From Telopea speciosissima (Eukaryota > Streptophyta > Magnoliopsida > Proteales > Proteaceae), in assembly GCF_018873765.1 (NCBI RefSeq), contig NC_057926.1, positions 53,705,378 to 53,769,377 of the forward strand: a DNA stretch of 64,000 nucleotides, given 5' to 3'. The notes beneath the pieces are model-generated. The model ran no database searches. It saw only the letters and a list, made by a program, of their open reading frames with translations, and was not told the DNA's origin. Shown here one piece after another: positions 24,993 to 36,371 of the stretch. Made by a program: the position numbers and the translations under genes. The number at the start of each line of letters is the position of its first letter. Positions within the stretch are counted from its first letter, which is position 1.

Positions 24993-25952
24993 TTAAATAG
25001 GAAGTGGCATATCATTATATCATTATCAAGAGATGTCATTGTCTGCCATATTTTTCAAGTATACATGTTACATGATATAATTATATTCATAAAAGAATTG
25101 TTTGGTATACCAAATTGATAAAAAGGTAAGGTCACAAATTATTTGCCACCTTGAGGGGTGTCAATTACCAACAAGAAAACCCATTTTCTATCCTATTAAT
25201 AGAAATAAGGGCTAAGTTATCTAGAATAAGCCATCCTAATAAGTTTGTCAGGATCATCAAAGTTGCTCCCACTTTGCAAATCAAAATGGGGCTTAAATTT
25301 GTGGACAACCTCAAAGTCCCTAGCGTGAATGTTTAGTATCAACCCAAATAGAGTTTGTCAAGTTGAAGAACAAAACTTTGAAAATTAGGGACTACAAGAG
25401 GGTACATATGTATTCACATCGATTTGAAAAGTACAATGATGCATGAAACACGGGAAAATATTTTATTAAATTAGGTATTTAAACTTTACATGTGGCTAAT
25501 TTGATCTATACCTATCTATCCAATGGTCAAAATTTTCATGTGATTAAAAATTGATGAGCCACCCTCGTAATCTTATTAGGATAGTGTGTCCTGAATAACT
25601 TTTGTCTAGAAATATAAATAACAAAGTATATCCAATTGTCATCAACAATTTACAAGAAAAAAAATACAAGACAAATGGAGGCAGTTGTAGGTATTCAGTT
25701 GTTGACGGATGGAACAATGTGTATAATGGATCATTATCGTTTCAAGTTCGGTGCACTGGGCGTGGCGCATCAGGCGGTGCACAACACTTGAGAGGATAAA
25801 AATCCATCATTTTTTTTGTGTGGTGCATCGTCTGATGCGCCACGTAGGTGCACTGGGCAATGCACTGCACTTGAGACTTGACAGGATAAAAAATGTATAA
25901 TGTTTTGTTTGTGTAGTTTCTTTTTTTCCTTTAATCTTCTTGGTTTTCTTCT
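24993..25952. other. Gene-free stretch with a palindromic GTGCAC repeat
   Basis: At about 25,748-25,890, blocks GTGCACTGGGCGTGGCGCAT and GATGCGCCACGTAGGTGCAC form an inverted pair with extra partial copies, probably a small foldback element. No gene. Confidence 0.4.
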
Positions 25953-26133
25953 ATTTAGAAAATTATCTGCTCCATTTCCCCAAGTGCTTCTAATAGGGAA
26001 GGGGGAGGGTGGACTCCACCCAGGCAGTGTGGTTGGGCAGGGGTTTGGTGGTCATTTCTGCCCCTCTATTTGAGGAACTTGGGGAAATGGATCTGCCTGG
26101 GAAATGGAATGATCCCCTTCTATCCTTCCTCAA
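25953..26133. mobile_element. MITE of the TTATCTCCTCCAGTTCCC family
   Basis: The inverted ends (GAAAATTATCTGCTCCATTT; GGAAATGGAATGATCCCCTT) enclose a GGGCAGGGGTTTGGTGGTCA block. Same family as 50,881-51,043 and 51,066-51,275. Confidence 0.55.
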
Positions 26134-27345
26134 TACTATTTTGATTTTTGTTAATTAGGTTCAAAACTTTTTGGAAGATGTCTTCATTATTAGCGAATCC
26201 TGATCGATTTTCATAGTAATTTGGTTTCTTCTATTCATTCAATTATACTTTAGAAAAAAATTCAATATAAGTTATTTTTACTTGAAATTATATAAAAAAT
26301 GGGGACTGTTGAAACTGAAAAACTGTAATTGAAAAAAAAAATAATCTGAGTAGGGGTTTTAGAGTTGATCCATCAACTCATCTGTTGATGTTGATGGCCA
26401 TTTCATCCCTCTCCCAGCAAAAAATTGTAATAAATGCAAAGGGATTTGACCAGGAATCCACCGATCCTATAGGACTTACTTATTTATGGCAATCGACAAA
26501 TTAAATTAGCAAAATTTATATAATATTAAAATGAATAAATATAATTGAGATACGTGTTTTTATTGACACCCCTTAACATGTCAAATAATTTATAATTTTA
26601 CTTTTTCGACTCTTTTTTAGCATGGGCATGCAATGCACCACAATTCACCAACTGCACTAGGCAGCTGTTGGTGCTTTTCGACTCTTTTAATATAATACAT
26701 TTTTATTCCAATGAAAATAAATACGATTATTTCACATGTGTATTTAAAAAATGTACAAAACAATGACAGTTTTTTATAATAACATGATGATAAGTTCACT
26801 CTTAAATTATTTTTAAAACTCTTTTAATTTATACTATAACTTTAAGGATTTTTTTGGAACAAAACAAAAAGAAATTAAAAGAAATGATCAAATTCTAAAT
26901 AAAATTACAATTATGGGACAAAGAACTCTGTCTAGGAGTGTGGCCTACGGAAGCACTCCCATGACTCGCATGAGTCTATCTCTCTTCTCCCCAAATGGAC
27001 ACCTTTGACCTTTTATGAAACAATCCTGATAGATTGATTTTGATTGGAATCATTATTGGTTGTGGTCCATACACTCTCTTCCAAAAATTCTCTATTATTG
27101 TGTGGAGCAGATGTGACCATGGCCCAAATGATCAAGAATAGAGGAAACCTATGGGTCCTAGGCTCCTAGTAGAGAAAAGGTTTTTCGTATGTACTTTCTT
27201 GTCTCAATAGCTGACTGATAGGAAGAAGGAATTTGGACCTAATGTTAGTATGTTGCTTCCTTCCTATGTAACCTTGTGGGTCGCTTCCATTCGAAAATTC
27301 TACCCTCATAAATTCTGATCATATTCAGTTAAATGTTGTATAGCA
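26134..27345. other. Gene-free stretch with MITE debris
   Basis: A half copy of the 33,019-33,188 MITE family is visible at about 26,920-27,000 (CTGTCTAGGAGTGTGGCC). Otherwise nothing recognised. Confidence 0.4.
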
Positions 27346-27541
27346 TTGGGAGAAAGAATGTTAATTAGTGTTGTGCCTTGGCGTGTATCTGCATCCAGAC
27401 ATAGCCCACTGCGAAAAGATCGGTACACCCCTAGTCCTTTCCACCTTTTCAGGGGAGTGCATCGATCTTTTTATGCTGGGTTTTGCCTGGGCGTAGGTAC
27501 ACACCGCACCAAGCAACCGATTAGCATTCCTTTTCCCATAA
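27346..27541. mobile_element. MITE with GGGAGAAAGAATG ends
   Basis: The left end GGGAGAAAGAATGTTAATTA and the right end ATTAGCATTCCTTTTCCCA are inverted copies. The single long frame inside is incidental. Confidence 0.55.
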
Positions 27542-28312
27542 CATTTTAAGGGAAAAAAAAAATCTCTAAGCCACCATGGCTCATGTTATAGCTACAATAT
27601 CTTATTGGGTGTATCGGTTGATCGATTGTATAATGGCAGATATCGGTGTATATTGATATTGATATGATATCAACATAGATCGATGGTATCGATATCATTA
27701 GAGAGTAATTAAAATGGTTAAAAAAGCAGTGGTATCAGTACTTCTTAAGAATAAAATGGTCCAATTCGATCCAATAGGGCTGAATCCGTATCGGTATTGG
27801 TATTAATCGATAACAATATGACTACTGATACTATATACTATAACCATATTGGGCTATACGCTCTCACTTTATCTCTGCTTACATGAAATAATCTCACTAC
27901 TCTCCTATGTATGAAACCATTCCACTACACCTAATTAATGTAACACTTTTCTATGCTGCTTGCTCATAAACCTTTTCCCGTATTTTTTGTTTGGTAACAA
28001 ACTTTTCCCATTTTTTAATGCCTCTTTATTTACTAGGTTTCTAATGCCAAATTCACCTTTGCATTATAGTTGGAAAATCAAATTTTGACTTGGACGAATC
28101 ACCTGAGTCAAGTTAAAAATACACATGAAATCTGATCAAGAATCATGAAGACTCACCTAGGTTTAAGAAATGACCTGATCAATTCGAATTGGATTTTTAT
28201 TGACTCAAAGTTTGTGTCCAAATCATGTGAAACTCACTTAGTCTATTTTTTTATTGGACGATATAATATTCATAAACCATAAATTTGGTCTACAACTAAC
28301 TAGACAGAACCT
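27542..28312. other. Dispersed TATCGATAT-type repeat and flank
   Basis: About 27,595-27,850 is rich in TATCGGT / GATATCGATA blocks, as are 30,955-31,195 and 18,480-18,560. About 28,080-28,260 resembles the CGAGTCACCCGAGTC repeat of the aquaporin intron. No gene. Confidence 0.45.
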
Positions 28313-28568
28313 TATAATTTTGGGTTAATTCCAAATGCCCCCCTAAAAATGGCCAAACGTACAGTTGCCCCCTAAACTTTCACTAATGCAATATGCCCCC
28401 CTACTTTCCAAATTAAGTATCAATATAGTCCCTCCCGTTAGTCTAAGACGTTAAGTGATAACAGAACCTAGTTTTTGAAAATTTAAGAACCATTTTGCCC
28501 CTTGATAGAATAGAATGACAAAAATACCCTTGTTTGAAAAAAAAACAAAAAATAAAAAAATCCCTGCA

Positions 28569-28610
28569 ATTCATCTTCCCCAAATCGTTTAGGGTTTGGG
28601 GAAGATGAAT
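28569..28610. repeat. Perfect subterminal palindrome of the Pack-MULE
   Basis: The 16-bp arms ATTCATCTTCCCCAAA and TTTGGGGAAGATGAAT flank a 10-nt loop (TCGTTTAGGG). Diverged forms of the same sequence occur at about 352-392, 1058-1096, 1423-1448, 2490-2548 and 29,711-29,748, always inside a MULE. Confidence 0.75.
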
Positions 28611-29038
28611 TTTTGAATTTGAAATGGAACAACTACATCTGAATTGCAGCAAACAAAGAAAAGAAAAGAACTTTCAATCAAAGCCCTAACCTAGCTACAA
28701 CTGAATTGCATAAGCTTATCCGACGATCTGCCGACAACAAGTTACCAAAAAAAAAAAATTTAATCCAAAATTTAAAGGACAAACAGATACAAACCTGTAA
28801 ATAAAAAATCAGTGATGAGTTCGAAATTGAATTGCTGAGAGTCGCAAGTAAAGAACGTCGAGATAAAGATCATCTCGATCCGGGAGGTAGGACCCACTCG
28901 CGTCAAACGCAAAATAAAGCGAAATCGGATAAAAAATGGATAGATTTTGGAGTCCTCTTTACACTAATTTCATATTCAACAAAAAAAGGCGACTCTGTAT
29001 TATTCTGATCAAACCAATGGAGATTTAATCAACTGCAT

Positions 29039-29404
29039 CTATTTGGGAAGATTTGCAGCAAGGGAAAGAGATGGGGTTTGGGCCTTTAGGGTTCTCTTGC
29101 TCGAGAAGGGAACAAGAATCGTGAAAGGGTGAGTGAAATGTGAATCGATTGGGGTTTTGATGAGAGCGTCGAGGACGATGGGACTGCAGTCCTTGAGATC
29201 AATCTGGAAATCTTGGAGTTGGGGTTTGGAAGGGTTGTCAGGATTCCATCGGTAGATGGAGAAGGTCTTGAGCAAAGAGGTGTCTTGTGCCTTGGCTTTG
29301 ACATGCTGGGCTTCATCTTCGGAGGCTTGAGTTCGAGCCCGTAGTAGCTTTGAGGCTGGAGCTAATACCTTTGAAAGTCCTCCGCGGAACCGACCAGTCG
29401 CCAT
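29039..29404 (-). pseudogene. Captured fragment of succinate dehydrogenase iron-sulphur subunit (SDH2)
   Basis: From an ATG at 29,404 the frame reads [14 protein letters not shown], an alanine/lysine-rich stretch like a mitochondrial presequence, then [27 protein letters not shown] and VLDALIK. This is the N-terminus of mature plant SDH2 (complex II, mitochondrial inner membrane). After VLDALIK the similarity stops. The plant-type ferredoxin domain and all three iron-sulphur cysteine clusters are absent, and the frame ends about 40 residues later in unrelated sequence. An ATG 15 bases upstream (29,419) is also in frame. It lies entirely inside the Pack-MULE, so it is a transduplicated piece and not the functional gene. 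Whether it is transcribed is unknown. Confidence 0.85.
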
Positions 29405-29608
29405 GGCAGTGAGCAACAAGCACCATCACGGTGGACTCTGTTTGGGGATCCGGGTGCCATAACAGTGAGCAACAAGCACCAGAACAAGTTCTTCTTGGAG
29501 ACCATCACCATCGAAGGGTTTGCTTGTGGTCTTGTTCATTTCGTCTGCAACTCCTGGGTTCAATCCAGGAAATAGGATTTTCTTCTCTAATAAGGTAATT
29601 TTCCAGCA
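29405..29608 (+). pseudogene. Captured fragment of a 13-lipoxygenase (PLAT-domain exon)
   Basis: The plus strand reads FGDPGAITVSNKHQNK, FFLETITIEGFACG and LVHFVCNSWVQS, then in another frame GNRIFFSNK directly before a GTAATT donor-like site at about 29,609. Plant chloroplast 13-lipoxygenases carry this order in the N-terminal PLAT domain, usually with a KD-P stretch between VQS and RIFFSN. Here that stretch is lost with a frame change, and the sequence before FGDPG is also out of frame. The fragment begins immediately next to the SDH2 start codon on the other strand. An 18-bp block of this exon (AGTGAGCAACAAGCACCA) is present twice, at 29,408 and 29,464. Confidence 0.8.
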
Positions 29609-30003
29609 TTGGCTTTTCTTTCAAATTTTTTTTCTCGATCAGATTGATGTTGGTAAAATTTTCAACTAGTTTTCATATCCAATTGAAGATTCTAAGGTCA
29701 ATTGCTCAAGAACTCATCTTCCTCAAACAGTAAACGATTTGGGGAAGCTGGTTGTTGGTTTTTTTTTTTTGTTTTTTTTAAGGCAAGGTCATTTTGGTCA
29801 TTTGTACAATCAAGGGGTAAAATGGTCTATCGATGTTAAAAAATTGGGATCCGTTAGGTTATAACATCTCTGTCTAACGGGATGGACTATATTGATACTT
29901 AGTTTGAAAAGCAAGGGGGCACATTGCATTAGTGAAAATTCAGGGGATCAACCGTACGTTTAGCCATTTTTAAGGGGGCATTTGAAATTAACCCTATAAT
30001 TTT

Positions 30004-31660
30004 TATTTGTTAGTCTTAAAAAAAAGTAGAGTAATAAATTTGGTTCTCTCCGATCCTTTAAAAGGTTCGTTGGCCACCACTACTCACAGGAATCCACCTC
30101 CGGCCAACACAACTCACGGAAAGTCTGCCTCACGCACAGCTCCTCTACTCCTATACTCCCTGGAGAACGACTATTCTTCTATAAACATCCTCTCTTTTTC
30201 TTTCTTTTATTTATTAGCCATTCAAACTTATCCGAATGGAGAATGAAAACGGAAACGGAAAAGAAAAAGAAATAAAAAACACTATTCTGAGTTGCAGTGC
30301 TGCCCTCGTTTATCTTGGGAGAATGCACAACTCACGTGGCTGACCTCAGAATAGTCTAATCGCTCAACTAATACACACGTGGAGAGGTAGTTGAGAGTTT
30401 GATTGAACTCGCATTTCTCTAACGGTCCGAAAACTCCAGATAACAACAAACAGATGTACTCCAAGTTAGAGATGAGAAAGCCTGATCTAGATAGGTCACG
30501 ATCAAATACAGATATCCATAAAAAGATATGGATGAATTTTACATTCCTGACTTGTGTCCTCCCTCCCGCAGCAGATACAATTCACTAATTTCATTCTCAA
30601 CATGTCTCTCAATTGTCGTAGTTTCATGATTTTCATTTTCTCATACCTTAAAATTTATTGAATCTTCAAAAACCCTCATCAAGATCATTAGTTATTAATT
30701 TTTTTTAATTATTAATTGGATATATATTTGGATCCAATAAAATTTTTTTCTTGTAGATATCCATAAACGGATACCGTAAATGAATATGGATGTGAATCGA
30801 ATTTGGATTTTTGAATATTTGATTGCATCCTTAGTCTTAGGTGGGGGCATCTATCTTTGCACCAGTTTGAGGGTTGAAAATACCCACTTTCAATTCCCAA
30901 TAGGACCGTCAATGTAATAACTGTAAATAAAAGACCAGGATCTACTATTGCATCCATAGTTTGAGGAATTGGTATCCGATCAGTTGATTCGACCAATTTG
31001 TATCGATATTGGTAGAGATCGATACCAATTCTTGATTGTTATGAAACCGATCCAAGGTACTGATCAAGAATAAAAATATAAATAAAATCAATTTTTATTG
31101 AAATTTAGGGGTAAAACGGTCTGATCCGGATTAATATCGTATTAATATCGACCGAGACTGATACCAATCCCGATATTGATTACTGAAACCCTGACTGCAC
31201 TTGTTGGCTTTAGATGTGGTTACCCTTATTATGTAACATTTTATTTATTGATGGCTTTTCTTGTTGTATTTAGATTTATTTACTTGAAAAAAGAAGTGTT
31301 CTCTTGCTTCAAGGATTTTCTTGATGGATCGAGCTGTTGTACATTTTGACAAGAGTGAGGGTTGGGATTGAGTTAAACACCAACATGCCCTTCTAATAAT
31401 TTAGTTGGGTATGCAAATTTATAGATTGATGGATGCCAAAGCTTCGTGATTAGTTGTCAAATTTCTGATCAATCTGAGTTTACCAAGTGACAAAATAAAA
31501 ATTGAAAAGAGACTACTAAATAGGTGTGTGTGACTACAGTAGGAGCGCATGGATACATAGGAGAATATATTTAAATTCAAAATGAAATTTTAACATGTGG
31601 CGAATTTACATCATCCCTATACATGCAAATGAATTGCTACATCACTCTTTCAAATATGAT
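30004..31660. other. Gene-free stretch with a TATCGATA-type repeat
   Basis: About 30,955-31,195 is a copy of the GATATCGATA dispersed repeat. About 30,720-30,830 holds a fragment of the GGATATCCATAAACGG-type MITE. Nothing coding was recognised. Confidence 0.45.
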
Positions 31661-31663
31661 AAA

Positions 31664-32087
31664 AAATACAAAAATATTATATGGAAACATGAATAAACCT
31701 TTTTATTTTTTTTTTTTCATAAACGAGATGTAAGTACATTGCAAACCGTTCCCAAAAAGGAATTTGTGGCCTCCCAGTTTTTCTCAATTATAAATTCCCA
31801 TACAAGACTGAAGCCTTGTGTCACGGCCCAACAAAGGCCCATGGGCCTAACTTGCAAGCCCATGGACTTAGACATGGGCTAAGACCTGTCCATGGCCCTA
31901 ACTCTCACAAGCCCATAAGAATCCTAAATACAAAAAATATTATATGGAAACATGAATAAACCTTTTTTATTTTTTATTTTTTTTTTCATAAACGAGATGT
32001 AAGTACATTGCAAACCGTTCCCAAAAAGGAATTTGTGGCCTCCCAGTTTTTCTCAATTATAAATTCCCATACAAGACTGAAGCCTTG
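31664..32087 (+). repeat. Direct duplication of about 155 bp around a 107-bp spacer
   Basis: A block starting near AAATATTATATGGAAACATG and ending GACTGAAGCCTTG occurs at about 31,664-31,818 and again at 31,926-32,087. The spacer begins TGTCACGGCCCAACAAAGGC and is rich in GCCCATGG motifs. Copies differ mainly in poly(T) length, so the duplication looks recent. Confidence 0.8.
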
Positions 32088-32369
32088 GGATACTTGGAGT
32101 GTAGTGTAAGCTTAGAATCATAGCTTTATGTGGACCTACTCGGCTACTCCCAAACCCCACAAAAAGAGAAAAAGACTGTACCCTTTTGGTGCTCATTCTT
32201 CCACTGTGTATGGATCCAATAAATCTTATCAAAAAAAAAAAAAGTATGGATCCAATAAAATGCCATTAAACTTATCATTGTAAATCATTGAAAAAAATTA
32301 ATAATGCCTCTGGTTAAGGGTGCAATCAGGGAAGCTTTTTCTTTTTTTTTTTTTTTTTTTTAAAATCCG

Positions 32370-33545
32370 TAGCCCAACCCTAGGTCCCTTTGACTCAGTC
32401 CCTGTTTGGCCCGACTTGAGGTCGTGCTAGGATATCTCAGCTCAGGCTCAATACAGTCCAGTCTGGCCCTGAAAGCCTGGTGCCCGGTAAGGTTGGGTCA
32501 GCTTGGCCCTAACTGATCTTGGTTTTTGCCATTTCTTGTTCTTGTCTACACCATCAAAACTAATTTTGTGATGTGTATCAGATTATATGTTAATAAATAT
32601 TGTAAAAAAGTTCTTTGTGGGGGAGTGTACTGCCCACATTCAGACATAAAAAAGGGGAGGTGAATGAAATAACCGCTCCACCCATAAAATGCGAAAATCC
32701 TGCCCCCATGATGCCAATGTACAGCTCTCATTGGCCCCTGCACATGCATAGAGGCCACACTCCCCTATTGAGAATGCTGACCCATAAATAAACGTGATGA
32801 TCAATGATTCTCATCTTAGCATACATTACATATGCGTGTATATTAATAAAGGGCAAAAGATCTCTACTTGATCGCATGGTCTCTCCACAAGCATCTGGGC
32901 CAATGGGGGGAGCATGCCTAGGTATCTACCCAGGGGGCAGAGGTGTCATTTCAAAATGCCTTGTGAGAGGGCGTAGGAAACACCACCTAGTAAAGATCTT
33001 TTTCCATTGATAAATATAGGGAGAAAGTTCTCTGTCCAGGAGTGTGGCTTATGCCAACACTCCCATGAGTCTATCTCTCTCCTCCCCATTTGAAAAGACA
33101 CCTTAACTCCTTGTTTTGGGGAGGAGAGAGATAGACACATGGCAGTGCTGGTGTAGGCCACACTTCCGGACAGAAAACTACTTCCTATAAATATAGGGCA
33201 AGAGTTCTCTACTTGGTTGCATGGTTTGTACACAATCGTCTAGGCCAATGGGTGAGTACGCTTGGGTATCTACCCGGAGATAGAGGCGTCATCTTGCGGT
33301 GCCTTGTGAGACGGCGTAGGAAACATCACCAAGTAGAGATTTTTTCCCCATAAATATATTATGTACTATACAAGGTTGGGCCGGGGGCTCAGAAAGAGGC
33401 CTCATCTCAGGCCCAGTTTAGCTTGAGCTCTGCCCTAAAAATCTAAACCCTATCCCAACCTGTGAGCTGAAAAGCCTGGCCCAGGTCCTAACTTTTTCTG
33501 GTCAGATTTAAGGCATGCTCAGGTTTGGCAGGCCTTATTTCTGGT
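32370..33545. mobile_element. Nested MITE cluster
   Basis: GGCCCGACTTGAGG-type sequence at about 32,390-32,510 and a related GGTTGGGCCGGGGGCTCAG block at 33,375-33,540 flank at least four smaller elements: about 32,610-32,775, 32,851-33,007, 33,019-33,188 and 33,196-33,350. The second and fourth are the same family in the same orientation. The third is a foldback with inverted ends CTGTCCAGGAGTGTGG / CCACACTTCCGGACAG. No coding content. Confidence 0.55.
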
Positions 33546-34634
33546 TCCCCTATGTATATATCCTCACCTTCAATTATAAGCCCAAAAAATGGTATCTTAC
33601 TGAGTTGAATCTTTTGGAATATTAAATCTAACCATGAAATAAGCTTCTAAACCCTGAAATAAATCTCAATTGTATGAGTAAATGAATATTATTTATACAA
33701 GCTATTTTCCCTAAAATCACATTAGCACATAGAAGTGATGCAATTTTCCATTAAACTAGTAGAATAAATATTATTTTTATGTTCTTAAAAGATTATCTTT
33801 ATACCTTTAAGATCTTATTTTCTGAAGAAAATGTCAATATCTTAGATCAAAACAAATGAACTGACCATTGGGTTTATAAGCCCACTCCTCCATCATGAGC
33901 CTGGGTTTCCACTTAACCTTTTTGGATAAGTTATCCAACTGGGCTTTTGTTATAGGCCCAGAAAAAACCTAGGATTTGAATAAGATTGAAATTGGCCAGA
34001 ATCGAACGAAATCCTAGAAAGAAATTGGAATCGGGAAGAAGAAAAAAAGATAAACTCATAAACAAGAGATTTGGTGAGTGCACGTGCATCCTCAATCACA
34101 CCTTATCATCTACTTGTGAGTTGTTAGCCTCCCACGTCAGGCATTACACTTATAGTAGTACCCTTTGGCTGAAGGTTGTGATAGAAATTAGAAAAATTGA
34201 GGGATTGAGTCGCACATGTACGTCATGGAGTTTTTAAGGCAGAAATAGTTACATATATGAAGAAAATTTACATATCTCGTCTCTTGACATGTTTGTGGAG
34301 TTGAGGTTGTGATTTCTATTTTTTTTTTGGGAGGGGGGAGAGGGGTGTTACATGATTATACTTTAATTTATTAATGGATGAAGGTGATATTCCTTTTGTT
34401 CCGCGATATGTAATATGTACTTTCGGTGATATCCTCATATCCTATGTAATCCTATAATACAAGTGTTTTATTGATGGGAAAGGGTTCTCCACCAACAATG
34501 CTGGTGTGGCCACCCCAAATTAATGGCGGTGTAAAGAAAGGTACCATCCACATGGGGTTCACGTACATGATTAGAAAAGGAGAGAGAAAATAATATAAAA
34601 ACCCATGTGAGAAATGCGGGCTTAAAAGTTTTAG
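33546..34634. other. Gene-free stretch
   Basis: No gene or complete element was recognised. Confidence 0.4.
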
Positions 34635-34773
34635 GGACAATGTTTCTTGCCCGGAGGCGTAGCCTCTATCTTCTGAAATGACTTTTCTGCCCCCTATTGA
34701 TTGAATCAATAAGGAACCCTCATCGGCTCTCATCTGCCTGTGTAACCTATGCTACAGGGCAGGAAACACCTTC
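34635..34773. mobile_element. Small MITE
   Basis: The ends TGTTTCTTGCCCGGAGGCGTA and, inverted, TATGCTACAGGGCAGGAAACA enclose about 139 bp. Confidence 0.6.
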
Positions 34774-36260
34774 CCAAAGTTATATTTTCATATTTTTCAG
34801 ACCCACAAATCAATGATCCATAGGGTTCATAGTCCACGCATCAAATGACCATGATATTCGCTTTGGACTGGGTTGGGTTTTTCAAACCCATGGTTAGCTC
34901 ATGAGGCCCATCTTAGCATGTCACATGGAATTTAGGTATTGAAAAACCTATAAAAGAGAGGGGGCACCGGCAGTACAAAACAAGGGAATGGGTTTCTGGT
35001 CTAGTAGTTGTAGGAAAACACTTGAAGTATTATTTTATAATTTATATTATAAAATAAAATTTGTTATTTATAAAATAATTTGGTTATTATATAAAATAAA
35101 TTTTGTTATTTAATACTGCATAGTATGTTATCTTGTATTGCATGTATTCGTGTATCACGTGGTCCTCCAAAGGGGTCTGTTTTGTATTAAATTAAATGTA
35201 ATGGTGGTGGTGAGTGCTGACCACGAACATGGAGACACGTAAAAGTGCATGAGGTCATGCATCGTGTGTGTATTGTGGAATAAGAAGCCCCGCAGCGCCA
35301 CACCTTCCGCTTTCCACAGCCGCATTGCATGACCCATGCCTTTCCGGCGTCAACTCCCATAGTCCACCACCACCACCACCACCACCACCGCTAGTTATAA
35401 TAGTTTTAGAGTTTTAGACAAACACATTGCACTATTTCCAAACGTTTATGTCGGCCTTTCATTTCTCGCTGATTTCAGGCTGTGAAACAGAAGACCTGAG
35501 GGAGTCATAACTGTTATCTGAATATGTGGCAGTTTATTTAGCATTTGCTTACTTACCTGCATTGGGTGCACACATCGATATTTTACAATGGTTTTTCTTC
35601 CCTGTCACTTGTTTAGTAAAGTGTAACATTTTACTATTTGCTTCATGGCAGTACATGAATTAGTCCATGTGATAGAAAATCGGTCAAGAATCTCATTGGT
35701 CAAATTTTAATTTAAAATGAATAGAGGAAGTAGGTAAAATTACAAAGACGAAATAGTTCTGTATAGTTGTGTCTACCTCCCTCCTCCCACAACGGAGGGG
35801 CAAGTATGTCATTTCAAAGGGGAAGAGAGATATTGGGTATGTTTTTTTTTTTTTTTTTTTCACATTGATACATGCATATTTAAGAAATTAAAAAGAAAGA
35901 GGGTTGACTAACCGTATGATCATGTCCAGTAAGAGATGTCACTTACAAAGTGAAAGGTTCCTTTCTTACACGACGAACATAGGAAGGCCGTTCTATGTGG
36001 CTTAATTACCTAATTATACCACATGCAAGGGTGATATGACAACTTTGACCTTTAGATAGATAGGAGATTGTCTAGATTTTTCATATGTCAAAGTTTAGAA
36101 CTAAAATCTATCATGGCATGCATTGGCATTTTTTCTCCATGTTTTGAATTATATTTTGTTTTCAATCATTTCTCGAAAGATAGGTGTTTTTTTGTTTTGC
36201 ACTTTTTAGAATTATAAAGTTTTATTTACCATATAAACAATTCTCCAGGGTTGAAACTTA
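34774..36260. other. Gene-free stretch with a CCA microsatellite
   Basis: A (CCA)n run lies at 35,364-35,389. Nothing else recognised. Confidence 0.4.
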
Positions 36261-36371
36261 GGCTTCATTTGGTATGCAATGTAGGTCGATTTTGCATTCT
36301 CGAATGATTAACATAATTGTTTTATCGTTCAAGAATGCAAAATGACCCTAGAATGTATACCAAACATAGCG
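36261..36371. mobile_element. Small MITE, GGCTTCATTTGGTATGCA family
   Basis: The ends GGCTTCATTTGGTATGCAAT and, inverted, GTATACCAAACATAGC match the copy at 8926-9050. Confidence 0.65.

Larger units (their letters stand above)
28322..29994. mobile_element. Pack-MULE carrying two host gene fragments
   Basis: A 1,673-bp element with long inverted ends of about 210 bp, starting GGGTTAATTCCAAATGCCCC and mirrored at 29,994 with one mismatch in the first 21 bases. It is flanked by an exact 9-bp target duplication, TATAATTTT (28,313-28,321 and 29,995-30,003), the hallmark of Mutator-like elements. No transposase is present. The interior carries an SDH2 exon fragment on the minus strand (29,039-29,404) and a lipoxygenase exon fragment on the plus strand (about 29,405-29,608), head to head. 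The clean target duplication suggests a fairly recent insertion. Its ends resemble those of the nested element at 1205-2764 (CAAATGCCCCC). Confidence 0.9.

Noticed and set aside
24735-25039. Overlapping open frames in the CCGTATCCG-rich region
   Set aside because: Low-complexity reading of a MITE with inverted ends; the codons only mirror the repeats.
29039-29419. Functional SDH2 gene
   Set aside because: Only the N-terminal part is present, with no iron-sulphur cysteine clusters, and the whole piece lies within MULE ends; it is a captured fragment.
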